DNA from: Stutzerimonas azotifigens
GTDB lineage: Bacteria; Pseudomonadota; Gammaproteobacteria; Pseudomonadales; Pseudomonadaceae
Length of the DNA stretch: 64,000 bases
Assembly (NCBI RefSeq): GCF_013522725.1
Contig: NZ_JAAMRF010000001.1
Location: forward strand, 62,001-126,000
Direction of reading: 5' to 3'
Shown: piece by piece, positions 41,779-52,608 of the stretch
How positions within the stretch are numbered: the first letter of the stretch is position 1
How the letters are laid out: every line of letters begins with the position of its first letter
Translations under genes and position numbers: made by a program
The notes under the pieces: model-generated
Told to the model about the DNA's origin: nothing
The model's input: only the letters and a program-made list of their open reading frames with translations
The model's database searches: none

Positions 41779-42909
41779 TCAGCGATCCTTGATCGCCCTG
41801 AGGATCACGAACTTGGGCGTCGCTGCCACTTGCTCGACCTTGCCGAACAGCCGCTTGAGCTTAAGGTGGTAGCCCAGGTGGCGATTGCCGACGATCCACA
41901 ATTCGCCGCCTTTGGCGAGTGCGGCCTTGGCCTGGGTGAACATGCGCCAGGCGAGGAAATCGCCGACCACCTGCTGTTGATGGAACGGCGGGTTGCACAG
42001 CACCAGGTCCAGCGACGCGGGAGGCTGCTCGGCCAGGCCATCCCCGGCACGGATGTCAGCCGGGCGATCGCCCAGTGCCGCCTGCCAGTTTTCCCGCGCC
42101 GACTGCACCGCCATGTAGCTTTCGTCCACCAGGGTGAGGCTCGCCTGCGGGTTGTGCAGCGCGTAGATGATGCCGAGCACGCCGTTGCCGCAGCCCAGGT
42201 CCGCGACGCGCAGATCGCCCAGCGCTCGGGGCAGATGGGGCAGGAAGGCGCGGGTACCGATGTCCAGGCTTTCTCGGCAGAACAGGTTGGCGTGGTTGAC
42301 CAGCGTGAGCAGCGGCTCGTCCAGGCGATAACGGGTGGGGTAGGGCGAATCGACCGAGGCCTTCTGCTCGGGGCTGGCGAAGAGCAGGCGCGCCTTCTTC
42401 ACCGCGAGCGAGGCCTGCACCGGACCGATGTAACGCTCCAGCAGATCGCCGGCGGCGCGCGGCAGGTGCTTGACCATGGCTGCGGCGATCACCTGGGCGC
42501 CTGGCGCCAGCTGGCCCTGCAGGCGGATCAATTGCTCTTCGAGCAGTGCCAGCGTCTTGGGTACGCGGATCAGCACCCAGTCGAACGGCCCCTGGGCGGT
42601 CTCACTGGCGGGTACGAAGACGAGACCGTCAGCGGCCAGCTCGTTGCGCTGCAGGTTCTTTTGCAGCGCCAGGTGCGCCAGATGCGAGTCACCGCTGCTG
42701 ATCACCTGGGCATGCCCGGCCAGCGAGCAGGCCAGCGCGCCGAAGGCGTCGTTGAGGATCAGCACGCGCGAATCGGCTTGCAGCCCCTGTTCATGGAGGT
42801 GGCTCAGCAGGTACTCGTCGGCGGCGTCGAACGCCTGCAACGGCTCGTTGGGTTGTTCCGGCTGGCGGATCAGGTCGAGGCGCGCGAAGGGACTGTCGAG
42901 AATAGGCAT
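41779..42909 (-). CDS. rlmG: 23S rRNA (guanine-1835-N2)-methyltransferase
   Basis: With the ATG at 42909 the product has 376 residues, the family length. The N-terminal half is the inactive methyltransferase-like domain. The C-terminal half has SAM motif LRVADLGCGNGVLGII, acidic VDESYMAV, and the catalytic DLVLCNPPFHQQ, typical of RlmG/RsmC enzymes that make N2-methylguanine. It should modify 23S rRNA G1835. It is divergent from the ferredoxin-NADP reductase gene at 42994. Confidence 0.93.
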   Translation of the reverse strand: MPILDSPFARLDLIRQPEQPNEPLQAFDAADEYLLSHLHEQGLQADSRVLILNDAFGALACSLAGHAQVISSGDSHLAHLALQKNLQRNELAADGLVFVPASETAQGPFDWVLIRVPKTLALLEEQLIRLQGQLAPGAQVIAAAMVKHLPRAAGDLLERYIGPVQASLAVKKARLLFASPEQKASVDSPYPTRYRLDEPLLTLVNHANLFCRESLDIGTRAFLPHLPRALGDLRVADLGCGNGVLGIIYALHNPQASLTLVDESYMAVQSARENWQAALGDRPADIRAGDGLAEQPPASLDLVLCNPPFHQQQVVGDFLAWRMFTQAKAALAKGGELWIVGNRHLGYHLKLKRLFGKVEQVAATPKFVILRAIKDR

Positions 42910-42993
42910 AAGAACTGGCGGTGTTTGTCGGCGTCGGAATGGAGTATCAAGGTCGGCAGGCCAAGCTGCCGATATCCGCGAAGGGAGCGAAGT

Positions 42994-43770
42994 ATGACCG
43001 TCAGCGAAGAGAAGTTCACCCGCCAGCGCCTGCTCGAGGTGCAGACGCTGACGCCCAGCCTCTTTACCTTGCGTACCACCCGCGACCCGGGCTTTCGTTT
43101 TCGCGCGGGGCAGTTCGCCCGGCTCGGCGTACGCAAGGCCGACGGCAACATTGTCTGGCGGGCCTACTCGATGGTCTCGGCGCCCCACGACGAGTTTCTC
43201 GACTTCTTCTCCATCGTGGTGCCGGGCGGCGAGTTCACCAGCGAGCTGTCGCGTCTGAAGCCCGGCGACGAGCTCATGGTGGACAAGCAGGCGTTCGGCT
43301 TTCTGACCCTCGATCGCTTCCCCGATGGCCGCGACCTCTGGCTGCTCGGCACCGGTACCGGCATCGCGCCGTTTCTCTCTATCCTGCAGGATCTGGAAGT
43401 GTGGAGCCGCTTCGAACGCATCGTGCTGGTGTACAGCGCACGGCATCGCGCCGAGTTGGCCTACCAGACACTGATCCGCGAGCTGCCCGAGCGGGAATAC
43501 CTCGAAGGCCAGGGGCACAAGCTGCTCTACCTGCCGGTTGTGACCCGCGAGTCGATGCCCGGTGCGCTGAATGCGCGGATCACCACGCTGATCGAGAACG
43601 GCGAACTTGAACGCGCCGCCGATCTGCCGCTGGTGCCGGAGCATTCGAGGATCATGCTGTGCGGCAACCCCGAGATGATCGACGACACCCGGGCCGTGCT
43701 CAAGGCGCGCGGGATGAACCTGTCGCTGACCCGGCGCCCGGGTCAGGTGGCGGTCGAGAACTACTGGTAG
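42994..43770 (+). CDS. fpr: Ferredoxin/flavodoxin-NADP+ reductase
   Basis: The 258-residue flavoprotein has the FAD motif WRAYSMVSAP, FSIVVPGGEFTSEL, the NADP motif LLGTGTGIAPFLSILQDLEVW, and LCGNPEMIDDT. It ends VENYW, with the aromatic residue that stacks on FAD in subclass I bacterial reductases. AAGGGAG lies before the ATG. It would exchange electrons between NADPH and ferredoxin or flavodoxin. I recall a reductase gene next to mscL in P. aeruginosa; here it lies next to rlmG. Confidence 0.9.
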   Translation: MTVSEEKFTRQRLLEVQTLTPSLFTLRTTRDPGFRFRAGQFARLGVRKADGNIVWRAYSMVSAPHDEFLDFFSIVVPGGEFTSELSRLKPGDELMVDKQAFGFLTLDRFPDGRDLWLLGTGTGIAPFLSILQDLEVWSRFERIVLVYSARHRAELAYQTLIRELPEREYLEGQGHKLLYLPVVTRESMPGALNARITTLIENGELERAADLPLVPEHSRIMLCGNPEMIDDTRAVLKARGMNLSLTRRPGQVAVENYW

Positions 43771-43862
43771 ACGCCACCGTAACCTTTGGTCATCCCTGGC
43801 CCGGAACTTAAGCCTCGTCCGCCCCGCCGAAATCTGACAGCAGAAACCAGGAGGGGCAGGGG

Positions 43863-44360
43863 ATGATCATCCTCATCATGGGCGTGTCCGGCAGCGGCAA
43901 GACCACCATCGGCGAGCGGCTGGCCGAGCGCCTGGGGTGCGGGTTCGCCGATGCCGACCAGTTTCACAGCGAAGCCAGCAAGCAAAAGATGGCGCAAGGC
44001 ATCGCGCTCACGGATGAAGACCGCATGCCCTGGCTGCGGGCCATCCGTGCGGCCATCGACGAGCAGTACCGGAAAGGGCAAACCCACATCTTCGCCTGTT
44101 CGGCCCTCAAGCGCGCCTATCGCGACCTGCTGCGCGGCGACCGGGCCGATCTGTTCATGGTGTACCTGAAGGGCTCGCCCGAGCTGCTTGCCGAACGTCT
44201 GACCCGCCGTCGCGGCCATTTCTTCGCGCCCGAGCTGCTGCAGGATCAGCTCGACACGCTGGAGCCGCCTGGCCCTGACGAAGCCCTGATGGTGGACATC
44301 CGCCAGACGCCCGAGGCCATCGTCGAACAAATCGTCGCGGCGCTGCCCGAGCAGGTATAG
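43863..44360 (+). CDS. gntK: Gluconokinase
   Basis: The 165-residue kinase starts with a P-loop, IILIMGVSGSGKTTIGERLA, and has DADQFHSEASKQKMAQGIALTDEDRMPWL, the signature of GntK. Later motifs are FACSALKRAYRD and RRGHFFAPELLQDQ. It phosphorylates gluconate to 6-phosphogluconate for the Entner-Doudoroff route. GGAGGGG is six bases upstream of the ATG. In many pseudomonads gntK sits with gntP and gntR; here it is 33 kb from the GntP gene. Confidence 0.94.
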   Translation: MIILIMGVSGSGKTTIGERLAERLGCGFADADQFHSEASKQKMAQGIALTDEDRMPWLRAIRAAIDEQYRKGQTHIFACSALKRAYRDLLRGDRADLFMVYLKGSPELLAERLTRRRGHFFAPELLQDQLDTLEPPGPDEALMVDIRQTPEAIVEQIVAALPEQV

Positions 44361-44372
44361 GCGCAAACGAAA

Positions 44373-44400
44373 AAGCCCCGGTACAGGACCGGGGCTTCTT
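44373..44400. terminator. Rho-independent terminator
   Basis: AAGCCCCGGT, a five-base loop and ACCGGGGCTT form a 10-bp stem preceded by A5 and followed by CTT. It lies between the convergent gntK and ettA genes and can serve both. Confidence 0.85.
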
Positions 44401-44411
44401 CGAATCGAGGC

Positions 44412-46076
44412 TTACGCCAGCTTGCGGTGCTTGACGCGCTTGGGCTGGGAGGCCGCCTCGCCGAGGCGCTTCTTGCGATCGGCTTCGAACTCGGTGTAGT
44501 TGCCCTCGAAGAACACCACCTGCGAGTCGTCCTCATAGGACAGGATGTGGGTGGCGACACGGTCGAGGAACCAGCGGTCGTGGGAGATCACGATCGCCGA
44601 ACCGGGGAAGTCCAGCAGCGCCTCTTCGAGCGAACGCAGGGTTTCCACGTCGAGGTCGTTGGACGGTTCGTCGAGCAGCAGCACGTTGGCGCCTTGCTTG
44701 AGGGTCAACGCCAAGTGCAGGCGACCGCGCTCACCACCGGAGAGGTCCTTGACGAACTTCTGCTGGTCCGAGCCCTTGAAGTTGAAACGCCCGACGTAGG
44801 TACGCGAGGGCACTTCATAATTGCCGATGCGGATCTGGTCCAGGCCGTCGGAGACCATTTCCCAGACGGTCTTGTCGCCGACCAGCTCTTCGCGACTCTG
44901 GTCGACCGAGGCGAGCTGAACGGTTTCGCCGATCTCGATGCTGCCCGAGTCCGGCTGCTCCTTGCCCATGATCATGCGGAACAGCGTCGACTTGCCCGCG
45001 CCGTTGCCGCCGATCACGCCGACGATGGCGCCCTTCGGCACGCTGAACGAGAGGTTGTCGATCAGCAGGCGATCGCCGTAGCCCTTGGAGACATTCTTGA
45101 ACTCGATGACCTTGTCGCCCAGGCGTGGCCCGGCCGGGATGTAGATCTCGTTGGTCTCGCTGCGCTTCTGGAATTCCTGCGATTGCAGTTCCTCGAAGCG
45201 CTGCAAGCGGGCCTTGGACTTGGCCTGACGCGCCTTGGCGCCCTGGCGAACCCATTCGAGTTCGGCCTTCATCGCCTTCTCGTGGGCCGACTGCTGCTTG
45301 GACTCCTGCGCCAGACGCGCGGACTTGGCGTCCAGCCAGCCGGAATAGTTGCCCTCGTAGGGGATGCCCTGGCCGCGGTCCAATTCCAGGATCCAGCCGG
45401 CGACGTTGTCGAGGAAGTAGCGGTCGTGGGTGATCGCCACCACGGTGCCGGGGAAGTCGTGGAGGAAGTGCTCCAGCCAGGCGACCGAGTCGGCGTCCAG
45501 GTGGTTGGTCGGTTCGTCCAGCAGCAGCATGTCGGGTGCCGACAGCAGCAGGCGGCACAGCGCCACGCGGCGCTTCTCGCCACCGGACAGATGGCCGATC
45601 TTGGCGTCCCACGGCGGCAGGCGCAGCGCATCGGCGGCGACTTCCAGCTGGCGCTCGAGGTTGTGGCCATCGGAGGCCTGCAGGATCGCTTCGAGCTTGG
45701 CCTGCTCGGCGGCGAGGGCGTCGAAATCGGCGTCCGGCTCGGCGTAGGCCGCGTAGACCTGATCCAGTCGCGCCTGGGCATCCTTGATGACGCTCACCGC
45801 TTCCTCGACGATATCGCGAACGGTCTGTTCGGGGTCAAGTTGTGGCTCTTGCGGCAGATAACCCACATTGAGATCGGGCATCGCCCGGGCTTCGCCGTCG
45901 AACTCGGTATCGACGCCGGCCATGATGCGCAGCAGCGTGGACTTGCCGGCACCGTTGAGGCCGAGCACGCCGATCTTGGCGCCCGGGAAGAACGACAGGG
46001 AAATGTTCTTGAGGATTTCACGCTTCGGCGGAACGACCTTGCTCAGCCGGTGCATGGTGTAGACGTATTGAGCCAT
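44412..46076 (-). CDS. ettA: Energy-dependent translational throttle protein (ABC-F)
   Basis: From MAQYVYTMHRLSKVVPPKRE (start 46076) the protein has 554 residues, matching EttA. It has two ABC cassettes with Walker A GLNGAGKST and GGNGAGKST, signature LSGGEKRR and LSGGERGR, Walker B LLLDEPTNHLD and LLLDEPSNDLD. Between them is the EttA arm and the linker rich in Lys, Arg and Glu (KARQAKSKARLQRFEEL). It binds the ribosomal E site and couples initiation to ATP/ADP ratio. In my memory of P. aeruginosa, an ettA homologue and morA are separated by nfxB-mexCD-oprJ, which is absent here. Confidence 0.96.
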   Translation of the reverse strand: MAQYVYTMHRLSKVVPPKREILKNISLSFFPGAKIGVLGLNGAGKSTLLRIMAGVDTEFDGEARAMPDLNVGYLPQEPQLDPEQTVRDIVEEAVSVIKDAQARLDQVYAAYAEPDADFDALAAEQAKLEAILQASDGHNLERQLEVAADALRLPPWDAKIGHLSGGEKRRVALCRLLLSAPDMLLLDEPTNHLDADSVAWLEHFLHDFPGTVVAITHDRYFLDNVAGWILELDRGQGIPYEGNYSGWLDAKSARLAQESKQQSAHEKAMKAELEWVRQGAKARQAKSKARLQRFEELQSQEFQKRSETNEIYIPAGPRLGDKVIEFKNVSKGYGDRLLIDNLSFSVPKGAIVGVIGGNGAGKSTLFRMIMGKEQPDSGSIEIGETVQLASVDQSREELVGDKTVWEMVSDGLDQIRIGNYEVPSRTYVGRFNFKGSDQQKFVKDLSGGERGRLHLALTLKQGANVLLLDEPSNDLDVETLRSLEEALLDFPGSAIVISHDRWFLDRVATHILSYEDDSQVVFFEGNYTEFEADRKKRLGEAASQPKRVKHRKLA

Positions 46077-46283
46077 GGAGACGAATGCCCGTGACGAAAG
46101 GAAAAAGTGAAAACGAAACGACCGGGCCGATGGCTCGGACATGCCGGCAAAGCTACCGGAATGCCGAAGTCAGGGCAAACCGCCGAGCGGGCAATGCTGG
46201 CACTTTGCCTTACGTCAAGGCATCCTAGCGGGTCGCCCCTGATACTCGACGCAACACAGCTTTATTCTTACGGATTGTTTAGC

Positions 46284-49259
46284 GTGGGTAGACCCCTGAC
46301 TCCTGCATCACCCAAGATCAGCCAGCCCTGGCTTACACGACTGCTCGACCGTGCCACGGCCGTGCTGTGCTGGTTTCCCGGCCCGCGGCGGGTGTTTGAG
46401 CGGAACAAGACGCTGCGTTACGCCGCCAATGCCCTTGCCGCAGTCGAGGAACGGGTGCTGATCACCACTCTTGACGGGCGTCTGGATTACCTGAACGTTT
46501 CCGCCGCTGCCATGTTTGGCCTCGATAACAGGCAGGCGGCCCGCTACCGGCTTCATGAACTGTTGCCGAGCCTCGACCCGCAGGCGCTGGTGCGCAACCT
46601 GGGCGACAGCGAGCCTTACCTTGAGCCCTTGCGCCTGCTGCAGTATGGCGAGCAACGGCTGTTCTCCATCACCCGACGTACCCTCGCGCTCGATGGCGGC
46701 CGTGCCTCCGGCTTCGTCTGGCTGCTGCGCGACATCACCGAGGAGCAGGTGGCGCGCGAGGCGTTGGTCGAGCGCGAGCGATTCTGGTCCGATGTGCTCG
46801 GCACTGTGTCCGACACCCTCTACGTACAGGACCTGCAGGCCAACCGGGTGCTGTATTCCAACCAGGATCTGGCCCGACAGCTCGGCTATGGGCGGTGCGA
46901 AGACGCCAACCGCTTCTGGCGCACGATCACCCATCCCGACGATCAGGATTACATGGCCCGGCTGCTGGCGCTGCGCGCCAGTCTGAGGGACGGCGCGGTT
47001 CAGGAGTCCCTGCTGCGCTGGCGTCATCATGAGGGCGGGTGGCGCTGGTTCAGCGTCAGCGAGCAGGTGCTGACGCGCGATGCGGTCGGTCGCGCGGAGC
47101 GGCTGATCGGCGTGGCGCGCGACGTGACCGAGCAGATCGAAGCCAGCCACGCGCTGCGCACCAGCGAGCGGCGTTACCGGATGCTCGCCGAGAGCCTCAG
47201 CGATGTCGTCTTTACTACCACCCGCGACGTACGCATCGACTTCATCAGTCCCTCGATCGAGACGGTGCTGGGCTACAGCCCTGCGTGGGTCGCGGAAAAC
47301 GGCCTGGCGGACGTGGTGACCAATCCGCGCCAGGTCGCCGCGTTCCATACGCTGATGCGTGAAGTCCGCGCGGCCGCCAACGACCCGGCGGCGCTCGCCG
47401 TGCTGCGCAATCAACTGCCACGCAAAGTGTTGCATTTCGACTGCCTTTCCCTGACCGGCAGGCGGGTACCGATCGAGCTGCGGATCATGCTCATCCTGAC
47501 CGAGCAGGATCGCTTCGGCGGCACCCTGTGCATCGGTCGCGACATCAGCCTCCAGCGCCGCGCCGAGAAGGATCTGCGCATGGCGGCGACAGTATTCGAG
47601 CATTCCACCGCAGCGATCCTCGTCACCGATCCGGCGGGCTACATCGTTCAGGTCAACGAAGCTTTCACCCGCATCACCGGATTTTCTGGCGTGGAGGTGA
47701 TCGACCAGCTGCCCTCGCGCCTCATCGCCGACCGGCAGCAAGTCGACCAGATCGGTTACATACTCCGACAACTCAGGGCGCGTGGCAGCTGGGAAGGGGA
47801 GTTCTGGCTCAAACGCAAGGATAGCGAGATCTGTCCGTGCTGGATCGGCGTTACCGCGGTGCGTGACGACGAGGGCGACCTGGTCAGCTACGTCTGCTTT
47901 TTCAGCGACATGAGCGAACGCAAGGCGAGCGAACAGCGCATCCACCGGTTGGCCTACTACGACGGCCTGACCGGACTGCCCAACCGCACCCTGTTCCAAG
48001 ATCGCCTGGATAACAGCCTGCAGCAGGCCGCGCGGCGTGGCGACTGGGTGGTGCTAATGTTCCTCGACCTGGACCGCTTCAAACCGATCAACGATTCGCT
48101 CGGCCATGCCGCCGGCGACCGGATGCTCAAGGATGTCGCGGTGCGCCTGGCTGCGTGCGTCGAGCAGGACGATACCGTGGCCCGCATGGGCGGGGACGAA
48201 TTCACCTTTCTGCTGCACCCGATCGCCCACCGCGACGCGGCGCTGAAGCGGGCGGTGACGGTGGCCGAGCAGGTGCTGGCGAGCCTGGCCGAGCCTTTCG
48301 TGCTCTCCGGGCGTGAGTTTTTCGTGACCGCGAGCATTGGCATCGCCCTGAGCCCGCAGGATGGCGCCGAACTCAGCCAGCTGATGAAGAACGCCGACAC
48401 GGCCATGTATCACGCCAAGGAGCGGGGAAAGAACAACTTCCAGTTCTATCGGAGCGACATGAACGCCAGCGCCCTCGAGCGTCTGGAGCTGGAAAGCGAC
48501 CTGCGCCATGCCCTGGAGCACGGCCAGTTCGTCGTGCACTACCAGCCGCAATTCTGCGGCGATGGCGTGCGCCTGACCGGGGTGGAAGCGCTGCTGCGCT
48601 GGCAGCATCCGATTCGCGGTCTGGTACCGCCCTGCGACTTCATTCCGGTGCTCGAGGAGGTCGGGCTGGTGGTGGAGGTGGGGGCCTGGGTGCTCGACGA
48701 GTCCTGCCGGCAGATCTCCGACTGGCAGCGGCTGGGCATCGCCGTGCCGAAGGTCTCGGTGAACATTTCGGCGCGCCAGTTCAGCGATGGGCAGCTCGGC
48801 TGGCGGGTCGCGCAGATCCTCGACAGTACCGGCATCGACCCGGCCTGCCTGGAACTCGAACTGACCGAAAGCATCCTGATGACCGATGTCGCCGAGGCGA
48901 TGCGCATCCTGGCCGGGCTCAAGGAGCTGGGACCGTCCATCGCGGTGGACGATTTCGGCACCGGCTATTCCTCGCTCAACTACCTCAAACAGTTCCCGAT
49001 CGATGTGCTGAAGATCGACCGCAGCTTCGTCGACGGACTGCCCGACGGCGAGCAGGATGCCCAGATCGCCCGGGCGATCATCGCCATGGCCCACAGCCTG
49101 AACATGTCGGTCATCGCCGAGGGCGTGGAAAACCAGGCGCAACTCGATTTCCTCCGTCGGCACGGGTGCGACGAGGTACAGGGCTTCTACCTCGGGCGCC
49201 CGGTGCCAGCGGATGAAATCGAGCGGCGTTTTCCGAGCCGCTGGACTCAGCCTGCATGA
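46284..49259 (+). CDS. MorA-like PAS-GGDEF-EAL cyclic-di-GMP enzyme
   Basis: From the GTG at 46284 the protein has 991 residues; longer starts exist up to 46107 and none has a strong ribosome site. About four PAS domains fill residues 40-550 (for example NVSAAAMFGLD, VLYSNQDLARQLGY, ISPSIETVLGYS, QVNEAFTRITGFS). The GGDEF domain has an intact active site RMGGDEF at about 636, but the inhibitory site RxxD is VEQD, so product inhibition may be lost. EAL is intact (GVEALLRW at about 767; DDFGTGYSSLNYLK). No transmembrane helix is visible, whereas MorA is membrane-anchored. It precedes glyA, as morA does. Confidence 0.85.
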   Translation: MGRPLTPASPKISQPWLTRLLDRATAVLCWFPGPRRVFERNKTLRYAANALAAVEERVLITTLDGRLDYLNVSAAAMFGLDNRQAARYRLHELLPSLDPQALVRNLGDSEPYLEPLRLLQYGEQRLFSITRRTLALDGGRASGFVWLLRDITEEQVAREALVERERFWSDVLGTVSDTLYVQDLQANRVLYSNQDLARQLGYGRCEDANRFWRTITHPDDQDYMARLLALRASLRDGAVQESLLRWRHHEGGWRWFSVSEQVLTRDAVGRAERLIGVARDVTEQIEASHALRTSERRYRMLAESLSDVVFTTTRDVRIDFISPSIETVLGYSPAWVAENGLADVVTNPRQVAAFHTLMREVRAAANDPAALAVLRNQLPRKVLHFDCLSLTGRRVPIELRIMLILTEQDRFGGTLCIGRDISLQRRAEKDLRMAATVFEHSTAAILVTDPAGYIVQVNEAFTRITGFSGVEVIDQLPSRLIADRQQVDQIGYILRQLRARGSWEGEFWLKRKDSEICPCWIGVTAVRDDEGDLVSYVCFFSDMSERKASEQRIHRLAYYDGLTGLPNRTLFQDRLDNSLQQAARRGDWVVLMFLDLDRFKPINDSLGHAAGDRMLKDVAVRLAACVEQDDTVARMGGDEFTFLLHPIAHRDAALKRAVTVAEQVLASLAEPFVLSGREFFVTASIGIALSPQDGAELSQLMKNADTAMYHAKERGKNNFQFYRSDMNASALERLELESDLRHALEHGQFVVHYQPQFCGDGVRLTGVEALLRWQHPIRGLVPPCDFIPVLEEVGLVVEVGAWVLDESCRQISDWQRLGIAVPKVSVNISARQFSDGQLGWRVAQILDSTGIDPACLELELTESILMTDVAEAMRILAGLKELGPSIAVDDFGTGYSSLNYLKQFPIDVLKIDRSFVDGLPDGEQDAQIARAIIAMAHSLNMSVIAEGVENQAQLDFLRRHGCDEVQGFYLGRPVPADEIERRFPSRWTQPA

Positions 49260-49363
49260 GCGCGCTTCGTCATCGGATGATCGCCCTTCATACCTACCGT
49301 GCCAGCGATAGGGTAGAATCCGCGGCCTCTTTCTTACCGCCCAGCTGATACCAGGGGACCGCC

Positions 49364-50617
<1,254 letters not shown>

Positions 50618-50632
50618 TCCGAGTGGCCACGG

Positions 50633-50666
50633 AGCCCGGTGCACCCTGTGCGCCGGGCTTCTTTTT
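50633..50666 (+). terminator. Rho-independent terminator of glyA
   Basis: AGCCCGG (50633-50639) pairs with CCGGGCT (50653-50659) and is followed by TCTTTTT. The loop of 13 bases is rather long but the T-run is clear. Confidence 0.75.
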
Positions 50667-50731
50667 GCCTGTCGCGGGGGACTCACCGTTACAAGCGTTC
50701 TATAGTCTTGAAGTAATACGGGAGCATTGCC

Positions 50732-51097
50732 ATGACCGGACCTGCACAAGAACGTCGCCGATTTCAGCGCATCGACTTCGATGCCTCGCTCGTGCTTACC
50801 CAGCATGACCAGCGATGGAGCGCCACGCTACTGGACCTTTCGTTGCAAGGAGTCCTTGCGGAGCGGCCGGAAGACTGGAACGGCGATGCCTGCCTGCCGT
50901 TCAGCGCTCGCATCGTGCTAGGGCCCGACGCACAGGTGCGCATGGAGGTCGATCTGGCGCATGAGGAGGGCAACGCCCTGGGCTTCGCCTGCCGGCATAT
51001 CGATCTGGATTCGATCAGCCACCTGCGCCGTCTGGTGGAGCTCAATCTGGGCGACAGCGAACTGCTCGAACGAGAGTTGGCGGCGCTGGGCAGCTGA
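50732..51097 (+). CDS. mapZ: PilZ-domain cyclic-di-GMP receptor, MapZ type
   Basis: The 121-residue single-domain protein has the two c-di-GMP motifs of Pil[13 protein letters not shown] (RxxxR) at residues 5-16 and DLSLQGVL (DxSxxG type). The C-terminal [20 protein letters not shown] is very like the P. aeruginosa PA4608/MapZ sequence as I recall it. That protein controls the chemotaxis methyltransferase CheR1 when bound to c-di-GMP. A TATAGT -10-like element lies at 50701. The gene lies immediately after glyA and before radA (opposite strand), 1.5 kb from the MorA-like gene. Confidence 0.92.
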   Translation: MTGPAQERRRFQRIDFDASLVLTQHDQRWSATLLDLSLQGVLAERPEDWNGDACLPFSARIVLGPDAQVRMEVDLAHEEGNALGFACRHIDLDSISHLRRLVELNLGDSELLERELAALGS

Positions 51098-51128
51098 GCC
51101 CGAGGCGCGGCCGTCAAGCCGCGTCCGC

Positions 51129-52493
51129 CTATTCGAACAGCGCGTCGAGCGCCTGCTCCAGGCGCGTCACCGCGATGATTCGCAACCCCGCTGGCGCTTC
51201 TTTCGGCGCGTTGCCCTTGGGCACGATGGCGCGCTTGAATCCGTGCTTGGCGGCTTCCTTCAGCCGCTCCTGGCCACTCGGCACCGGGCGGATTTCCCCG
51301 GACAGCCCCACTTCTCCAAACACCAGCAGATCGGTATCCAGCGGCCTGTTGCGCAGGCTGGAAATCACCGCGGCCATCAGCGCCAGGTCCGCCGCGGTTT
51401 CCAGCACCTTTACGCCACCGACCACATTGATGAACACGTCCTGATCGTAGGTCGGGATGCTGCCGTGGCGGTGCAGCACGGCCAGCAGCATGGCCAGGCG
51501 GTTCTGGTCCAGGCCCAGGGTCACCCGGCGCGGGTTGGCCAGGTGGCTGGTGTCGACCAGCGCCTGCACCTCCACCAGCATCGGGCGGGTGCCTTCCCAG
51601 GTCGCCATGACCACGCTGCCGGGCACCGCTTCCTGGGCGCGGGTGAGGAAGATCGCCGAGGGGTTGGTGACTTCCTTCAGGCCTTTGTCGGTCATGCCGA
51701 ACACGCCGAGCTCGTTGACTGCACCGAAGCGATTCTTCACCGCACGTAGCAAGCGCAGGCGACCGTCGGATTCACCCTCGAAATACAGCACGGTATCGAC
51801 CATGTGTTCGAGCACCCGCGGACCGGCCAGCGCGCCTTCCTTGGTGACGTGGCCGACCAGGAAGATCGCCGTGCCGCTCTGCTTGGCGAAGCGCACCAGA
51901 AGGGCCGCGCTCTCGCGCACCTGGGCGACGCCACCGGGGGCCGATTGCAGTTGCTCGGTGAAGATGGTCTGGATCGAGTCGATCACCATGACCTTGGGCT
52001 TTTCCTGCCGGGCGGTGGCGATGATCGATTCGATGCAGGTCTCGGTCATCACCTTGAGCTTGTCCTGCGGCAGGTCCAGGCGCCGGGCGCGCATGGCGAC
52101 CTGCTGCTGGGATTCCTCGCCGGTGACGTAGAGGGCCGGGTAGCGCTGGGCGATGTTGCACAGCGTTTGCAGCAGAATGGTGGACTTGCCGATGCCTGGG
52201 TCGCCGCCGATCAGCACCACAGAGCCGTCCACCAGGCCGCCGCCGAGGACGCGGTCCAGCTCGCCCGAGGCAGTGGAGAAGCGCGGCACCTCCTCGACGC
52301 TGACTTCAGCGAGGGTCTTGAGATTGGCCGCGTCCCCGGCCCAGCCGGCACGCCCGGAAGTAGACGGGGCGATGGAGTCGATGACGGTTTCCACCAAGGT
52401 GTTCCAGGCGCCGCAGTCGCCGCACTGGCCGGCCCACTTGGGAAAGGTCGAGCCGCATTCGGTGCAGCCATACATGCGCTTGGCCTTGGCCAT
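51129..52493 (-). CDS. radA: DNA recombination and repair protein RadA
   Basis: From MAKAKRMYGC (start 52493; GGAG just upstream) the protein has 454 residues. It has a zinc finger (CTECGSTFPKWAGQCGDCG), a RecA-like core with Walker A GDPGIGKST, Walker B VMVIDSIQT, the RadA-specific KNRFG motif (VKNRFGAVNELG), and a Lon-like C-terminal domain. It promotes branch migration in recombination. A longer reading frame (to 52547) lacks support. Confidence 0.97.
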   Translation of the reverse strand: MAKAKRMYGCTECGSTFPKWAGQCGDCGAWNTLVETVIDSIAPSTSGRAGWAGDAANLKTLAEVSVEEVPRFSTASGELDRVLGGGLVDGSVVLIGGDPGIGKSTILLQTLCNIAQRYPALYVTGEESQQQVAMRARRLDLPQDKLKVMTETCIESIIATARQEKPKVMVIDSIQTIFTEQLQSAPGGVAQVRESAALLVRFAKQSGTAIFLVGHVTKEGALAGPRVLEHMVDTVLYFEGESDGRLRLLRAVKNRFGAVNELGVFGMTDKGLKEVTNPSAIFLTRAQEAVPGSVVMATWEGTRPMLVEVQALVDTSHLANPRRVTLGLDQNRLAMLLAVLHRHGSIPTYDQDVFINVVGGVKVLETAADLALMAAVISSLRNRPLDTDLLVFGEVGLSGEIRPVPSGQERLKEAAKHGFKRAIVPKGNAPKEAPAGLRIIAVTRLEQALDALFE

Positions 52494-52608
52494 GGGGAGC
52501 TCCGCGTCGGAGGAATGGGTGCGCATGATAACGGCTGGCTTGATCACGATCAGCCCCGCGTGCGGCGACAGCGTTCAGACTGTAAACAAATCAGTCAGGA
52601 AGGCCGCC

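Noticed and set aside
44427-46094. A 555-codon frame antisense to ettA
   Set aside because: EttA is unambiguous on the other strand and the antisense product is low-complexity Val/Gln/Asp-rich.
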